64,000 bases of DNA, taken from assembly GCA_015178975.1 (NCBI GenBank), contig WHVD01000016.1, positions 620,001-684,000 of the forward strand, given 5' to 3'. The notes below the pieces were generated by a model, which ran no database searches, was not told where the DNA came from, and saw nothing but the letters and a program-made list of their open reading frames with translations. A program made the translations under genes and the position numbers. Source of the DNA: Hysterangium stoloniferum (taxonomy: Eukaryota; Basidiomycota; Agaricomycetes; Hysterangiales; Hysterangiaceae). Of the stretch, positions 23,043 through 34,689 are shown in pieces. Position 1 is the first letter of the stretch; each line of letters opens with the position of its first letter.

Positions 23043-23760
23043 TCACCCCTCTAAATAATGGCCCAATGGACATAATTCATTCAATAATTGATCCCTTTTT
23101 GCAACTACCATTAATACCTTGATATGGCCTAATAAACCTTGTTAATATTTGGAGACCCTGCCATGTCTTTCAGGGCAGGGAACTGGCCTTTCAACTTTCT
23201 GAAAGCATGCTCTACCCCAATGTGTGTTCGATGACAGCATAAGGAAAACAGACAAGGTTTATTTACAATGACTAAGCTACTGTAAAGTACGAAATAGCTG
23301 AGTGTTGAAATGTGTCAACGGCTTGCAATACAACATATGCTAACAATATACACATGCAACAACTTTTTGTTAAACTCTTGCTGTCTTTTCAAAATCCCAA
23401 GACTCCCCACTGGTGCCTCTGCAAGCCTGATAAGGCTCCCATATATTATTCCACTACAATTTTGAAACCAGAGCCCTTGTGAAAAGCCTCAGAGATCTCT
23501 GTTCATTTGGCAGCATCTGGCCACATCAGATGCTTCTGTCCAAGTTCTTGAAGTGCTTGAGTGACTCTACAGCAGTAGAGAGATACTGTCCTATGTTTCA
23601 ATTTCTGTGCAGCTGCAAGGGAATCACAGCCCTGTGTGCCATACCACACCAGGAAACATCTAGTTGGAATCTCACTGGTTGCTGAGGCCATCTCCTTGTA
23701 GATTGGAATACAGGCATAGGCTGAAGAATAGTGCACAATTTTTCAAATGTCTGCAGCCCC
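23043..23760 (-). pseudogene. PIF/Harbinger-like transposase remnant
   Basis: On the minus strand, about 23736-23480 encodes a helical segment (PIYKEMASATSEIPTR, then VTQALQELGQKHLMWPDAAK followed by RTEISEAFHKGSGF), as found ahead of the DDE core of Harbinger transposases. About 23225-23110 encodes IGVEHAFRKLKGQFPALK, the conserved C-terminal segment of DDE_Tnp_4 proteins. The middle with most of the catalytic acids is missing or replaced by other sequence, including an LTR-like piece at 23231-23345. The copy is therefore dead. The terminal inverted repeats were not located. Confidence 0.6.
23231..23345 (-). repeat. LTR-like fragment related to the TRIM
   Basis: The reverse complement starts TGTTAGCATATG and shares TTGTATTGCA, GTTGACAC and TACAGTAGCTTAGTCAT in order with the TRIM LTRs at 5505 and 6439. 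No target duplication was found. It splits the Harbinger remnant. Confidence 0.5.
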
Positions 23761-24805
23761 AGTCTGTTGGGTTTTTATTTTATTTTATTTTATTTATTAT
23801 TCCAGCCATTTGATGGATGTTAGAAAAAAATCCTTAGTTTGCATAATATTGCTGTACTCCCCTGAGCCACCACAGGATGTATCTTCTAGTACATATGTCA
23901 ATCCATCTGAAAACCTCATCATCTCTTGAAGCCGCCTCTTGTTGCCCATGATTCTCTTCTTCAATTAAATCTGGAAGCTGGCTGAGTTCTTGTAGTTGCG
24001 CACCGGTGTGCAATAGAAGCTCCTGTACTTCCCTCGTATTTCATGTGGTGGTAAGCCTGAGCAGCCCGAGAGCTATTCTGGAGTGGCTCTTACAGCTTCA
24101 CGCGCTTACACCTTCGTCTAGCTTCGGACTTGCAAAAGCGCCCTTTTGCTGATCATCAGATCATCAAAAGTGCGAGCCGAGCGAGTCGTGCAAGAATTGA
24201 GCAGCCCTAGTGACAGTGCACAGATAGATGTATTTGGCTGCAGAATTAGGATCCTGTAATTTACCGCATGAGCCACCCAAATCATCCCGCCATATCCCAG
24301 GATGACATACATCAGGGAAATCAGGGTTGTCTTGATTAGCCACACTACCTCTCTGATGTCCCTATTTACTGGCCACTATAAAGCTTCTTATAAATGCATC
24401 TAGCCTAGGTACTATACAATCTCAATCTAGTATAGTTTCATTGCAGCGCTCTCAAATCCCTAATGAAATCCCATCGGAAGTTAGCTCGAAGGCGATCAGC
24501 AATCGGCATTCACTGGCCAGTCCATCTCTTGAGATTGTTTTTACGGTCAGATAGACAAAGAACATGAGGACAATTAGCATGTTCTTTGTAAAGAGGGGGG
24601 TCTATATTTATCAACAGATCTTTAGACAACTATCAAGCTGAGTTTGAATCAAGTTTGAAATGAACACACAGCATCGGTTACCATATACCCCCGCCTTTCT
24701 CACCTCTTTGCTTCATCTTTTTGCCTCATCTTCACCGATTCTGCGTTGACCGCACCTATTCTTTACGCCTTCTAATTCGATATTCGCCTAATTTCGCCGA
24801 TAAAG
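23761..24805. other. Interval between Harbinger remnant and CFEM-like gene
   Basis: It opens with TTTTA repeats (23770-23800). The rest shows no credible gene. The last 120 bases are pyrimidine-rich (TTTCTCACCTCTTTGC), which fits a fungal promoter or 5' UTR for the gene at 24806. Confidence 0.4.
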
Positions 24806-25549
24806 ATGCATTTCTCTTACTTGATTGCTGCTGTTGGGCTGTTGGCTGGCTCCGGTGGGTGGTCGTACTGATTAAGGGTGACCTGGTGAATATTGACTCG
24901 AAAATCGAATAGTAATGGGCAATGCGAACTTTACCGTTGGGACCAACTTCACAGCGAGCCAATTGGTCGATTTTTCTGCGAACCCGGGTTTCGTTGAAGG
25001 ACTTAACGTGAGCTTCATTCCACGCTGTCCTGAGTACGAGTGTCCCTAACGTTACGGCCATGGATAAGTGCTCGGGGCCTTGTGTCAGCATTAAGCAAAC
25101 CTTCGATGTATGTGCCGTATCTACTTGTGGCTCATTTTTAAGTCGTTGAACGAAATTTCATTACACAGGCATGTGGGCCAAATGACCTATGCATCTGCAC
25201 CAATGAAACCGGCAAGGCTCTCTTCGACTGCGAGCAGTGCCTGTTCACCGCCGTCATCGAGCAAAACCTCAAAGTGCCCAGCCCTTTAATCGGTTCACAG
25301 CCAGCTCTGGGCGGTACATACCTTGTTTTTCCCTTCCTTTCTCTCAGTGTGCTCACGCTGTGTTCAACAGCCTTCACTTTGGGGTGTGCAAGCGTCAATA
25401 TCACAGTCGAGCCTCACAAACTCGTGATTCCGCCCAGCTGGGACGGTCCCGAGTCTAACCAGCTCGGGCTCGGCGCCACCGTCGTCGCTGTTGCTGCTGG
25501 CGCCATACTTGGTGCTGGGAGTCTGTACGTGCTGGCGAGCATCGAATAA
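24806..25549 (+). CDS. Secreted CFEM-like cysteine-rich protein with C-terminal membrane/GPI segment
   Basis: Five exons (24806-24854, 24913-25007, 25069-25107, 25169-25313, 25371-25549) close to 168 codons. The N-terminus MHFSYLIAAVGLLAGSV is a good signal peptide. The mature part has N-glycosylation sites and eight cysteines in the order C-x3-C-x8-C-x5-C-x-C-x10-C-x2-C, then a last Cys about 31 residues on, which resembles the CFEM pattern except for the long last gap. The C-terminus is a hydrophobic Ala/Gly/Val run ending in LASIE, suggesting a membrane helix or a GPI signal. CFEM proteins act at the cell surface in haem uptake, adhesion or virulence; which applies here is unknown. Confidence 0.65.
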
Positions 25550-26422
25550 GCAGAAGAGACGCTTGGTCGTCTGAACTTGTTGGCAGATGCTATGTATTCT
25601 GCTGTATTGTCATTCATTTATGAGGCAAATTTGCTGATTCTGGGGTATGCCGCCGCTGACCAGGGCAGGTCACTAAGTATGGTGGCCAATTGATCGAAAG
25701 CTTTTGAACTGTGGCATCAGAACGAGCCAGGGCGGAACTTAGACTTTACCAATTTGCTCGCTTTCCAGAACCATGGTCCTCTATGCGCTGGGGCTCCATT
25801 GTGAAAGCGTTTCGAGAGATACTTCCAGCATTCGTTACGGATTGCCCTAGACAATCTAATCAGGTCGTATCAAGCCTCCCATCCTTGTAAAACTCTGAGG
25901 CACTTTGTTTTAACAGAGTCAAACGCAAGAAATAACATTATTTTAATTTTTTGCATTCACCAGATCATTGGTGTTGTATACTTATTAAAGATATTTGGGT
26001 TAGATACACCGTCAGATGCATAAGGTGGGGGATTTCGGCAGCTAAGTGTTGCCCGAGCAAGCACTCACTGGGTTTTCTGAAGCACACCTCACTAGAATAA
26101 TAGGCAGTATTTAAAGGCGACAATCGCTAGGCTGTAGTCTGTAGCGTCATCATTTAGACAAGAAAGACGGCGACTCTATTAATAAATCAGTTTAGACTCC
26201 GCCTCAAAAATCAAAAGGGAGTCTCAACACCGTCTCGAACATCCTCAAGGCAAGTCCCCGTTTTGAAACCCCATCTGCTGCCCCTTACAGTCTCGTAATA
26301 CGCCGTGCGTGTGTTAACACGCGCGAAGGAACGGTTGCGATGGCGGCATGCGATGGATCGGTCGTGTTGCTGGAGGATGACATGCTGACGCTTGTTTTCA
26401 TATACACAGGTCGCCCTCAAAA
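25550..26422. other. Upstream region of the uL15 gene
   Basis: No gene is seen. The stretch should hold the 3' UTR of the CFEM-like gene and the promoter of the ribosomal protein gene; no motif stands out. Confidence 0.45.
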
Positions 26423-27111
26423 ATGCCCACCCGTTTCTCCAACACTCGCAAGCACAGGGGCCACGTATCGGCTGGCCACGGTCGTGTAGGCAAACACCGG
26501 AAACATCCCGGTGGTAGAGGTCTTGCTGGTGGTCAGCACCACCACCGGTATGTCTTGTGTCTTGTGCTACCTGTTCCCATCCCACACCCCGCTAATCCCT
26601 GCACTTCAGAACCAATTTTGATAAGTACCATCCTGGGTGCGTAGCTCCTTCCTGAACGGACATGGCAGAGCCGTGGACGGTGTGTGTGTGTTAATCGCGT
26701 TTTTGGGTATCTAGTTACTTCGGAAAAGTGGGTATGCGCCGATTCCACTTGACCCGCAACTCGCAATGGCGCCCGATCATCAACGTCGAACGGCTGTGGG
26801 CGTTGGTGCCCGAGACGGAGAAGACCGGTTTGAAGGAGGACTCGGAGGTCGTGCCCGTCATCGACACCCTGCATCATGGTTATGGCAAGGTTCTTGGCAA
26901 AGGACGGTGAGTACAGGAAGGCGTGCACGTCTCTGTGGACACTCATGTAGTCCCACTAGCTTGCCCAAGCTCCCATTTATCGTCAAGGCACGATTTGTGT
27001 CTGCAAAAGCCGAGTGAGGGCCTTCCTTGTTGATTATATTTGTTATTCTTAATATTTTCTTTCAGAGCAAAAATTAAGGAGGCTGGAGGCGTCGTCTCGC
27101 TAGTAGCATGA
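26423..27111 (+). CDS. RPL28: 60S ribosomal protein uL15 (L28/L27a)
   Basis: Five exons (26423-26547, 26610-26636, 26715-26906, 26960-27013, 27066-27111) give 147 residues, close to the yeast protein (149). The start [20 protein letters not shown], the Gly/His-rich [13 protein letters not shown] segment, [32 protein letters not shown] and the C-terminal AGGVVSLVA are all hallmark uL15 blocks. It is a core component of the large cytosolic ribosomal subunit near the peptidyl-transferase region. Exon 2 is a 27-nt micro-exon. No damage is seen. It converges on the TPT transporter gene 330 bp downstream. Confidence 0.97.
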
Positions 27112-27440
27112 TTCTCTTTCTTCTCATGTTCTCCTCATCTACCACCATATGACAATGCCATTATGACATTCAATTATTGTCGTAGCATATATGGGCTACT
27201 AATTCCCGGTGTCTCTTTTTGATGTGACAGGTGTGCAATGCAAATTAAACGACATATATACAATAGTTCAAGATACCGGTATGGTATTTCTATCCATCAT
27301 CCATCTCCAAGCAAAGCATACAACCAACAAAAAAGCGCATTGTCTCTAGAGGGGGCGACAGACCACCGAACATGATAGATATAAAGAATTTTCAATGTAT
27401 GTAGTGAGTATTTGAAAGGCGAAACGCTTTAAGACAGAGC
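27112..27440. other. Shared 3' region of convergent genes
   Basis: This 329-bp spacer holds the 3' UTRs of uL15 (plus) and the TPT transporter (minus). No other feature is seen. Confidence 0.6.
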
Positions 27441-28687
27441 CTATTTCCCGCCGGTTGTCTTGAAGATCACGAGGCCGACCAAGGCGATACCGTAGCCAAC
27501 AATCTGCAACGGTGTGATGATGGTTCCAAAGATCACTACTGATCCTACAATAAGCAGAATATCCTACAGCGACATGGGTGCCGTCGTTCAATGCCAGCAC
27601 CAACGATCAATGCGAGACGAGACTACACACCTTGAACACGCCGGCCAGTGTCAGGATCAATCCGCTGCCGGCTCCGACTAGAAATACCGCGGCAACATTC
27701 AGCAAGAATGCCACGGCAGCGTTTGAGAGTAAGATCATGGGGCCGAGCTCGAGTGCATTGTAAAATGGCGCGAGGCCCTCGGTGAAGGGGAGAAGGAGGA
27801 GGTTGAGGAAGGCACAGACGGGCGCGTAGTAGTGCAGGGACACCAAGGGGTCCATTTTGATGTTGTGTAGCAGCATCTGGATCATCACGAGCCGTGATGC
27901 CTCGAACTAATGGGCGGCGCGTCAGGCGTCGGACTCGTGCATCGGCTGAAGAAGGGACGTACTGCAACGGCGAGCGCTTGGATGATAAATCCAATCGAGT
28001 TGAACTCGAGTTCGCCGTACGACGCCAGGCTGACTCCACACGAGATCATGAGCACGATAAGCGCAAGGCGCTTTGAAGGCTCCTGGATACGCCATATAAA
28101 GGATATGAGGAGGATTGCGACGGGCGTGAAGGCCTGTGGAGGTGTGGGTCAGTGAGGGCGGCAAATCTCCATATGACGAGACGATGACCGACCTTCAACA
28201 TCTGGATGAAGGCCACGCTTAGGTATAGGTATGCGGTGTTGCTCAGCACCAGGCTTCCGCTGAACAATGCGCCCACTGGCAAGATCTTCCGTATCCACAC
28301 TTCCTTGGTCACGAGCGAGCCTGCTCCTCCATCTGCACCATCGACAAGCTTGGTCGTCCGTTTCAGCACTCGTGTGCCCAAGCTTGCGAATAGGAGATGC
28401 CAGGTAACGAGAAACACGGGGTATTTGAAGTGTAGGGTATTGTAGATGTAATTGTTATATGTGATTACGGAGGAGGAGAGAAAAATCCATATCGGAATGA
28501 TGACTGCGGCGGATAGCTTGCGAGGTGCTGGAGATGTGGTGATGGGTGTGGGGAGTGGTGTTATGGGTGTTGCGGGGACGGAGACGTTGGAAAGTGAGAT
28601 GTTGACCTCCTGCATTGTGCGGTCGGCCATTGCAGCTGCGAGGGTCTGTGAACTTTCTGAATTGGTATATGAACGTCCTTGGTCCAA
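27441..28687 (-). CDS. Triose-phosphate-transporter (TPT) family nucleotide-sugar/organophosphate transporter
   Basis: Four exons (28687-28193, 28133-27963, 27906-27631, 27563-27441) close to 354 residues. After a ~55-residue hydrophilic N-tail come about ten hydrophobic segments of the DMT fold. Typical TPT/DUF250 blocks are seen: NNYIYNTLHFKYPVFLVTWH, FSGSLVLSNTAYLYLSVAFI with QMLK, GFIIQALAVAFEASRLVMIQ, and TITPLQ-type GTIITPLQIVGYGIALVG near the end. Such proteins sit in Golgi or ER membranes and exchange nucleotide sugars or phosphorylated compounds for phosphate or nucleotides; the substrate cannot be told from sequence. A second in-frame Met (MADRTMQ) lies 19 residues in. The gene looks intact. 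Confidence 0.88.
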
Positions 28688-30008
28688 AAGGATGGATCGA
28701 CGTACAAAGGGATATGGACAGAGGACAGGGCTTTGAAGGAAGTGAATGAGAGGTTTTTTTCAGGCAAGAACGCGAAGCTGTCACGCGTCGTTGGTCGCTG
28801 TCAGATACCGTCAAGGTTAATGGAATTTTAATGCAAGGATGGCGTGCCTAGACCTATGTAGGTGCCTGACACGCAAGCATAGAAATATCTGTCTCACCAC
28901 AAGATAGCCATTCGTCCGAATCTGCAGATCACATGTCCCTTTTTGATCATCTATTGGTATTTTGGCAGCGACCTACTTCGTTCGTGCCTTCAAGTGCCTA
29001 TGCCTATCAATACAAGTCCTCGAGGCTTAGCACTGCCTATGATAGCTTCAAGTATGTCCCTTGAAGCTCTCTTACTTCGCTAAGTTCTCGTGTCTTCGCC
29101 TGTCGGAACAATATCGCTTTTTCTATTTAATTTTATTCATTTGTTTTATGATCGATCATTGGCACTATATTGTGTACGGCAGAGCATAGCATCTAGAAAA
29201 TTGCAAGTAGTATTTCTCGCGAGACGTGTGAGATATGTACGAGTAAAGCAGCTATCTGCATATGGTCGAATCGAAAACGTCGTGTGTCTCCACATTTTAC
29301 GCACGGATGCTTGGGGTCAGAGATTCAAACCCTTCTTTTGTTTTTCTTCTTCATCAGGGACCAACCATCTAAATATAGTACTAGTACTATTCTATTTTTA
29401 AAGAAACAAGCACGAGCAGTTTACTCTTTCAACAAATTCAGCTGCGATAGTTGCTGTTGGTGAGTCTGATTTTGATTTAAAAATCCCGAAACACTGTTCA
29501 ACTCTTTTCCAGCGTCCTCCCCTTCCTCGATGTTTGCTTGGGACGCATTGGACTCCAGATGTACAGGGAACTACTGCTGACACCCGGGGAGATCCATTCC
29601 CCACATACGGAACACAGTGCTTCCGCTCCAACTGTGGTAAAGCCGTCAGGCTAACCATAAGGGGAATTTCCTGAGAACATGCTGCTGAGATTTGGCCAGA
29701 GCGCTTTCCTCTGCGGAAAATAAAATACTAAAGAAGTCTGCCTCTGACAGATACGCACCGATGACACGCGCGGGTATTTGGAAGTGACTGGCACAGGTAC
29801 ATAATGCACACTCACCCACAAACTCATTTACACAATACGAAAGCAGTAGTCTGATTAACTGACACGAGAACGGGAAGCAGCGAGGAAAATAAAATCACAT
29901 CTTAATACACTAGTAATGGTCTCATATCAAATGAATATGTACGCAAGTGTTTTCCAGAAACAAAACGATGGAACGACTCACAACAAACAAAGCATACAGA
30001 ACCACATA
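28688..30008. other. Interval between TPT and MFS genes
   Basis: No gene could be supported. Short open frames exist on both strands (for example minus 29658-29398 with one CxxC) but none shows family features or convincing splice structure. Confidence 0.4.
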
Positions 30009-32163
30009 TCATACTTCTCTCCTTTCTAGCCTTGGGACAAGAGCCCAAAATAGGGTCATTACAGCGAACGACGCAATAATTCTGGAGACGCTCAGGGCAG
30101 ATCGATAAGAGCTTGCACTTGGACCTACATGGGTTGCAAGCTCACTATCCCAAAGTGATTGGCTAGAGCACCTGTCATGAACGGGAGTACGGCACTTCCT
30201 GCGACACCAAGACCTGTGTGTTCCATTATTTCAGTAAGAAGTCGGTTCAAAGTACACCAAGTGTCCAGTATCCACCTGCGATCCATCCGATAGCCCCTGT
30301 TAATAGCCATCGAGGGAGAATCTTTCCCTAAAACCCAGTGATAAATGTACTCTTAAGTGGGTAGAATATGAAAAGGACTCACAGTGTGGTTCATGACCGA
30401 AGGATACATTGGCCCGAGGAAAAATCCTATAAAGGAAACACATATTGCATTGCCTATGAGAGATGGGACCCGCCAGATAGTGAGTTCGAGCCTGTGAAAA
30501 TATATGGGAGTCGTTGGTGGAATGGAAGTAAATTCTTATACCCAATGCAAAGTATGGCGTAGATGAAGATGGTGTGGCGTTCGGGGATGATGCGGGTTGC
30601 AAAATGCAGAACCAACCGACCAGCAGTTAGTCCTGCGCAATCAAATATTAATCTTGCTGGGGATGAAGGTGAGTCACCTCAGACTGACCACCAAAGAACC
30701 CCGTAGAAACGTATCCGGCACTTGGACCACCGCCTCTCTGACCGATGATAAATGTCACAATCCATCCTGTGAGCAAACGATCAACGGGGACATTTTTCAA
30801 AACTGTGGATATCAGATATTTCTACCTCCCATTGTGACTTCAATTCCGACATACACCAGGATGAAAAATGCCAGAAAATGTACGGTTTTGTTCTGAAGAA
30901 TCTGACGTAGTGTGTTCTTCTGTGACGTGCTAACTTCTGCAGGGGCTTGGCCATTCTTAGTAAGAATTTCTTCGTGATATCAGCATGCTTATATTTTAAC
31001 GCATCAAACCAATGGATGCCTACCCTCTTGAGTCTTAAACCTGAATACTGCTGTTAAAAATATCAGGTTTGCAATCGCGATCCCTAAACTTGTGAGATAA
31101 TGAAAAGACCAGCGATTCAGCCGAGCGAATTGAGTGGCTATAAGCGGTGCACTTAAGGCTCCGAAGCCTTTGGGCAGATTGTAAGTGAAATTACTGGGCA
31201 ACGTGAGAATAAATACCGTAGATGGCATGCATAAAATTCATCTTCGCTAGTGAGCCTCCATCTAGCACAGCCACGAATCCGTTGGCTTGTGCGTCCTTCC
31301 GGGTACGCAAATTGTAGTTTTGGAGGAAATGCGACGCAAAACTGTATCACACACCTGCAGCGAAAGTCCAAACCCGTTGACAACGTACCCAAGAGCAAGG
31401 ACGGGAAAAGGCGGAGCAGAAGCCATCATGCCGTATCCGATTACTTGCCCGATGGCACCTGAGTCAGAAAATATGAGATCGTAGTCACTGTAAACGAGCC
31501 ATTGCTCCTCTACCTATAACGATCGTCTGAACGAACAAGATGAATAATCGACGAATTCCATAGAAATAGCGAATTTATTTTACCTTCCCAAACCCGTAGC
31601 GGTCCGTTAGAAAGACGTTAGAGAGTCCTCCGATGACACAACCCTATTATAATGAGTAATGCATCTCCGTTGAAATATGAAATAGCACCATTCTTACGAT
31701 GCATGCGCAGACGAAGAGAAGAGATACAATTGTAAAATTGAGCTAATCCTGTCAGTTGAAATATAACCAATTGTGAAAGCATCGCCACCTGATAACGTCT
31801 CTGGATTGAAGGGAGAAGAGGGCCAGTGGTTCCTGGCCAGATTGGATAAGTAATGAACTCGTCTCAAAAAACAAACTCACCGTCGTTGTATCCTGCTAAA
31901 AACAAACAAAAGCACAGTGCAGTGTATTGCAAACGTTTCTGATGCTTGATATAGCGTGCGTCAGGAAGTGGAGCAGGGGAGGGGGACCCCTGTGAATTAT
32001 TTGGGGGTGTAGACTTATCCTGAGTTTCTCCAGCTACAACACTTCGAAGTTCAAACCGTTCAGAATCCGCATGCTCTGAATTTCTGCGAGTCCGCCGACC
32101 GATATCATTGGGTGCAATGGCAGAAAGTGTTTCGGGCTCAATGACGCTTTCGACAATAGCCAT
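30009..32163 (-). CDS. Major facilitator superfamily transporter
   Basis: About ten exons on the minus strand begin MAIVESVIEPE at 32163 and end with LFWALVPRLERREV and a stop at 30009. After a ~90-residue hydrophilic N-tail the first helix reads LCFCLFLAGYNDG, followed by TGPLLPSIQRRYQ and GCVIGGLSNVFLTDRYGFGK, the MFS loop between helices 2 and 3. Later segments include NGFVAVLDGGSLAKM, SAPLIATQFA, WIVTFIIGQRGGGPSAGYVS and GSAVLPFMTGALANHFG, as in fungal fucose-permease/BSC6-like carriers of the plasma membrane. The substrate is unknown. Exon limits in the middle are approximate and I did not check every splice phase. A decayed relative lies at 58393-59140. The start is 170 bp from the divergent PITH gene. 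Confidence 0.8.
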
Positions 32164-32333
32164 CCTTGACGGTGAAAAGCAAGGCTCGAACAGTCTCAGA
32201 CGCTGCGTATTTCCCACCTGGCAATAAGTCCACAATGTCACCTGTCTGTCCTGATAACCCCCTAAAGAGACTTTTTTTTAAAACCGACGGATGCAAATTG
32301 CGTAAGCGAACACGGCATTTTTGGTGTCCAACG
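32164..32333. promoter_or_regulatory. Divergent promoter of the MFS and PITH genes
   Basis: Only 170 bp separate the two start codons, so both promoters and 5' UTRs must share or overlap this stretch. No TATA box stands out. Confidence 0.5.
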
Positions 32334-33197
32334 ATGTCTGCTGAGAACGTCTCATCCCCCAACGAACCTTCAGTGTCATCTGAGCTTGCTGGTACTGATT
32401 CGGCGAGTCTTTACGGAGTCATAGACAGAGAGAAGTTGAGAATCAAACATCATGGATTACTTGCAGCTCATTCAAGTTACGTCACAGCGTGCACGGACTG
32501 AACCTGGATGTGCCAGAACAAGCGCAAGAAATAATCAAGAGCTGGGACAATCGGGAAGACACTACAAAGTTCGCCGATTCCGGTGTGGATGACCAGGTTT
32601 AGTTCGTTTCCTTGTCGTCGAAAGATTGTTCGTAGCATTTTATTCTGATACACAATTCAAGTTAATAATACACGTACCCTTCGTCCAAAACGTCCGAGTA
32701 AGGTCTGTTTTATTAAAGCTAGGTAAGGGACATTTAGCTCCGGAGCAATCCTTATGCATGGCTCATGTCTTCATAATTAGGCCGAGGCGAATCGACACCT
32801 CGTCGTTTGCGAATATTTGCTAATTACCCTAGTATCGTTGACTTTGACAATGCCGAATCAACGCGACCGCATCTCGATATTGGTCTTCTGGATGGTCAAA
32901 TAGAGGTGACGGAGTACCCCCTGAGGGTGGCGGCTTTTGCAAACGTCAACAGCTTATCCCTGTTTTTCGTGAGCCCTCTCTTCTCAGCTTGCAGATAATG
33001 ACCGACTAAGCCTTTCGAAGAGCGATGCTGCTGGGGGAGAGCAGTCTCGAATATACTATCTGGGATTTAGAGGTGACGTGTCGAATCCACGGAAAGATAC
33101 CAGAAAGAAGATCGATTTACCAGCTGCGAATGCAGCAGACGCGCCTTTGATCGACAAGTTAACAGACAAGGCAGCTTCACAGAATACTGTCCGATAA
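32334..33197 (+). CDS. PITH-domain protein
   Basis: Five exons (32334-32434, 32488-32596, 32662-32722, 32781-32968, 33021-33197) close exactly to 211 residues. After a short Ser-rich N-tail the frame gives SLYGVIDRENVHGLNL, DNREDTTKFADSGVDDQ, IIHVPFVQNVRVRSVLLKLG, IFANYPSIVDFDNAES, VAAFANVNSLSLFFSD and IYYLGFRGDV, the full order of PITH blocks. The PITH fold is a jelly roll that binds the proteasome in thioredoxin-like TXNL1; stand-alone fungal members have no settled role. The protein has no thioredoxin domain. It looks intact. Confidence 0.9.
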
Positions 33198-33483
33198 TGT
33201 ATTTTATGATTGATTCCCTATCTAAAGGACGGGCAATAGAAGAGCCATGTAAATTGATCTATAATGTGTCATACGCAAAACTATATAGAAGTGAAAAGTT
33301 CGCACCTAAGATATATTGACTTAGCCGTATGACTTTATCCCTTTGTCACTGTAAATACTAGTACAACAAAAGTAAGGTATGGGAAATCAGTCTGAAATGT
33401 GGGAAAAAAATAGTGACTCAAATGTTTACAACGGTGGTGTGGTTTTGTTCAATATCTATCAGAATGTAGGTAACGTTAATTAA

Positions 33484-33577
33484 GCCTTGCTAGCTCAGTG
33501 GTAGAGCGTCAGATTCTTACAGTCCCTCTGACCGGGTAAGAGTCTGAAGGCCGCGGGTTCGATTCCTGCGTGGGGCT
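33484..33577 (+). tRNA. tRNA-Lys(CTT) with 22-nt intron
   Basis: The cloverleaf folds: acceptor GCCTTGC with GTGGGGC (some G-U pairs), D arm TAGCTCAGTGGTAGAGC, anticodon stem TCAGA/TCTGA, T arm GCGGGTTCGATTCCTGC. The anticodon CTT is at 33516-33518. A 22-nt intron follows base 37 (33520-33541) and its GTAAG pairs with CTTAC at the anticodon, the usual pre-tRNA fold. Terminal CCA is not encoded, as normal in eukaryotes. Confidence 0.88.
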
Positions 33578-33917
33578 TCATTTTAACTGCGTTAAATCAG
33601 AGGTTCCAATTGAACCAGGTAATAATACTTCTCTTTTTCCAAGCGCGTGAAATATTTTTGAGAATTATGGAACTAGCCATTAAGTACCAAAATGCATATG
33701 CAGAACTATATGGAAGTTAAAAGTTCGCACCCCAAGATACATTGACCTAGTCTTACGAATTTATCTTTTTGTCACTGTATATACTAGTTCAACAAAATTA
33801 AGGTGTACTGACAGATGAGTCTAGGATGAGGGAGGGAGTAGCAGATTCAAATGGAGAAAGTTTATAACGGTGGTGTCGTTGTTCAGTATCTATTGGAATG
33901 TAGGCGCTATCTACTAA

Positions 33918-34011
33918 GCTTCGGTAGCTCAACGGTAGAGCGTCAAACTCTTACAGTCCCTCTGACCGGGTAAGAGTTTGAAGGCTGTGGGTTCGATTCC
34001 CATGCGAGGCA
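33918..34011 (+). tRNA. Second tRNA-Lys(CTT) copy with the same intron
   Basis: It has the same architecture as the copy 434 bp upstream: D arm TAGCTCAACGGTAGAGC, anticodon stem TCAAA/TTTGA, anticodon CTT at 33950-33952, and a 22-nt intron that looks identical. The acceptor GCTTCGG/GCGAGGC has a weak last pair, so this copy may be the more decayed one. Confidence 0.78.
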
Positions 34012-34030
34012 ATATTTTTATCACGTTAAG

Positions 34031-34645
34031 TCATGGAGCTAGTCTAGGAACTTAGCTAACAAATCAGAGCTAAAACAAGGATGCCAGGTGCAACTTCGAC
34101 ACCACTATGTATATCATTTTTGGAGATGCTACCTGGTTAGTCTACGCATGTCTATATTACACTTGCTCTTCCCGTGTTGCTTTGCGATACCCCGGATTAT
34201 TGTCCGCAGAAGTTATCGGGCCCGGTTTCCGCTCACAAACATCGGCCTACCCAACCATATAAAATAGCAGTTTTAGTATTTCAGCGTCGATAAAATCGCT
34301 GAGAAACTTGCTAGGTAACATTTTTATCACGTTAAGTCATGGGCTCCTTCCTACCAAGAGTTCCTATTGAACCCAGTATATATCTATTTGTCCGAGCGCG
34401 GGAAATATCTTTAAGCATGGACCTAGTCTAGGAACTCAGCTAATAAATCAGAGCTAAAACAAGGATGACAGGTGCAACTTCGACACCACTATGTATCATC
34501 ATTTTTGGAGATGCTACTTGGTTAGTCTACGCATGTCTACATTACACTTGCTCTCCCCGTGTTGCTTTGCGATACCCCGGATCCTATTGTCCACAGAAGT
34601 TATCGAGCCCGGTTTCCGCTCACAAACATCGCCCCTCATGTGCGC
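34031..34645 (+). repeat. Direct tandem repeat with ~400-bp period
   Basis: About 34031-34255 recurs at 34427-34645 (shared GCTAAAACAAGGATG, ACTTCGACACCACTATG, TTACACTTGCTC, CCGGTTTCCGCTCAC). No coding function is seen. Confidence 0.75.
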
Positions 34646-34689
34646 TGTGCGTACATTGATTGCACTTGGTAGATGACTTCTATAACATC

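Larger units (their letters stand above)
33262..34090 (+). repeat. Tandem duplication carrying the two tRNA genes
   Basis: Two units of roughly 400-430 bp, about 33262-33690 and 33695-34090, share sequence upstream of each tRNA (AGTTCGCACC, ATACATTGAC, TTTGTCACTGTA) and the tRNA itself, with some drift. Confidence 0.75.

Noticed and set aside
26533-26946. Minus-strand open frame opposite uL15
   Set aside because: The plus strand is an unmistakable ribosomal protein gene.
27623-28039. Minus-strand open frame of 138 codons in the TPT gene
   Set aside because: It is an alternative frame across a TPT intron; the splice model closes exactly with the other frame.
29398-29658. Minus-strand frame with a CxxC that looked like a zinc-binding gene
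   Set aside because: Only one Cys pair in one of the frames, no continuation and no splice support.
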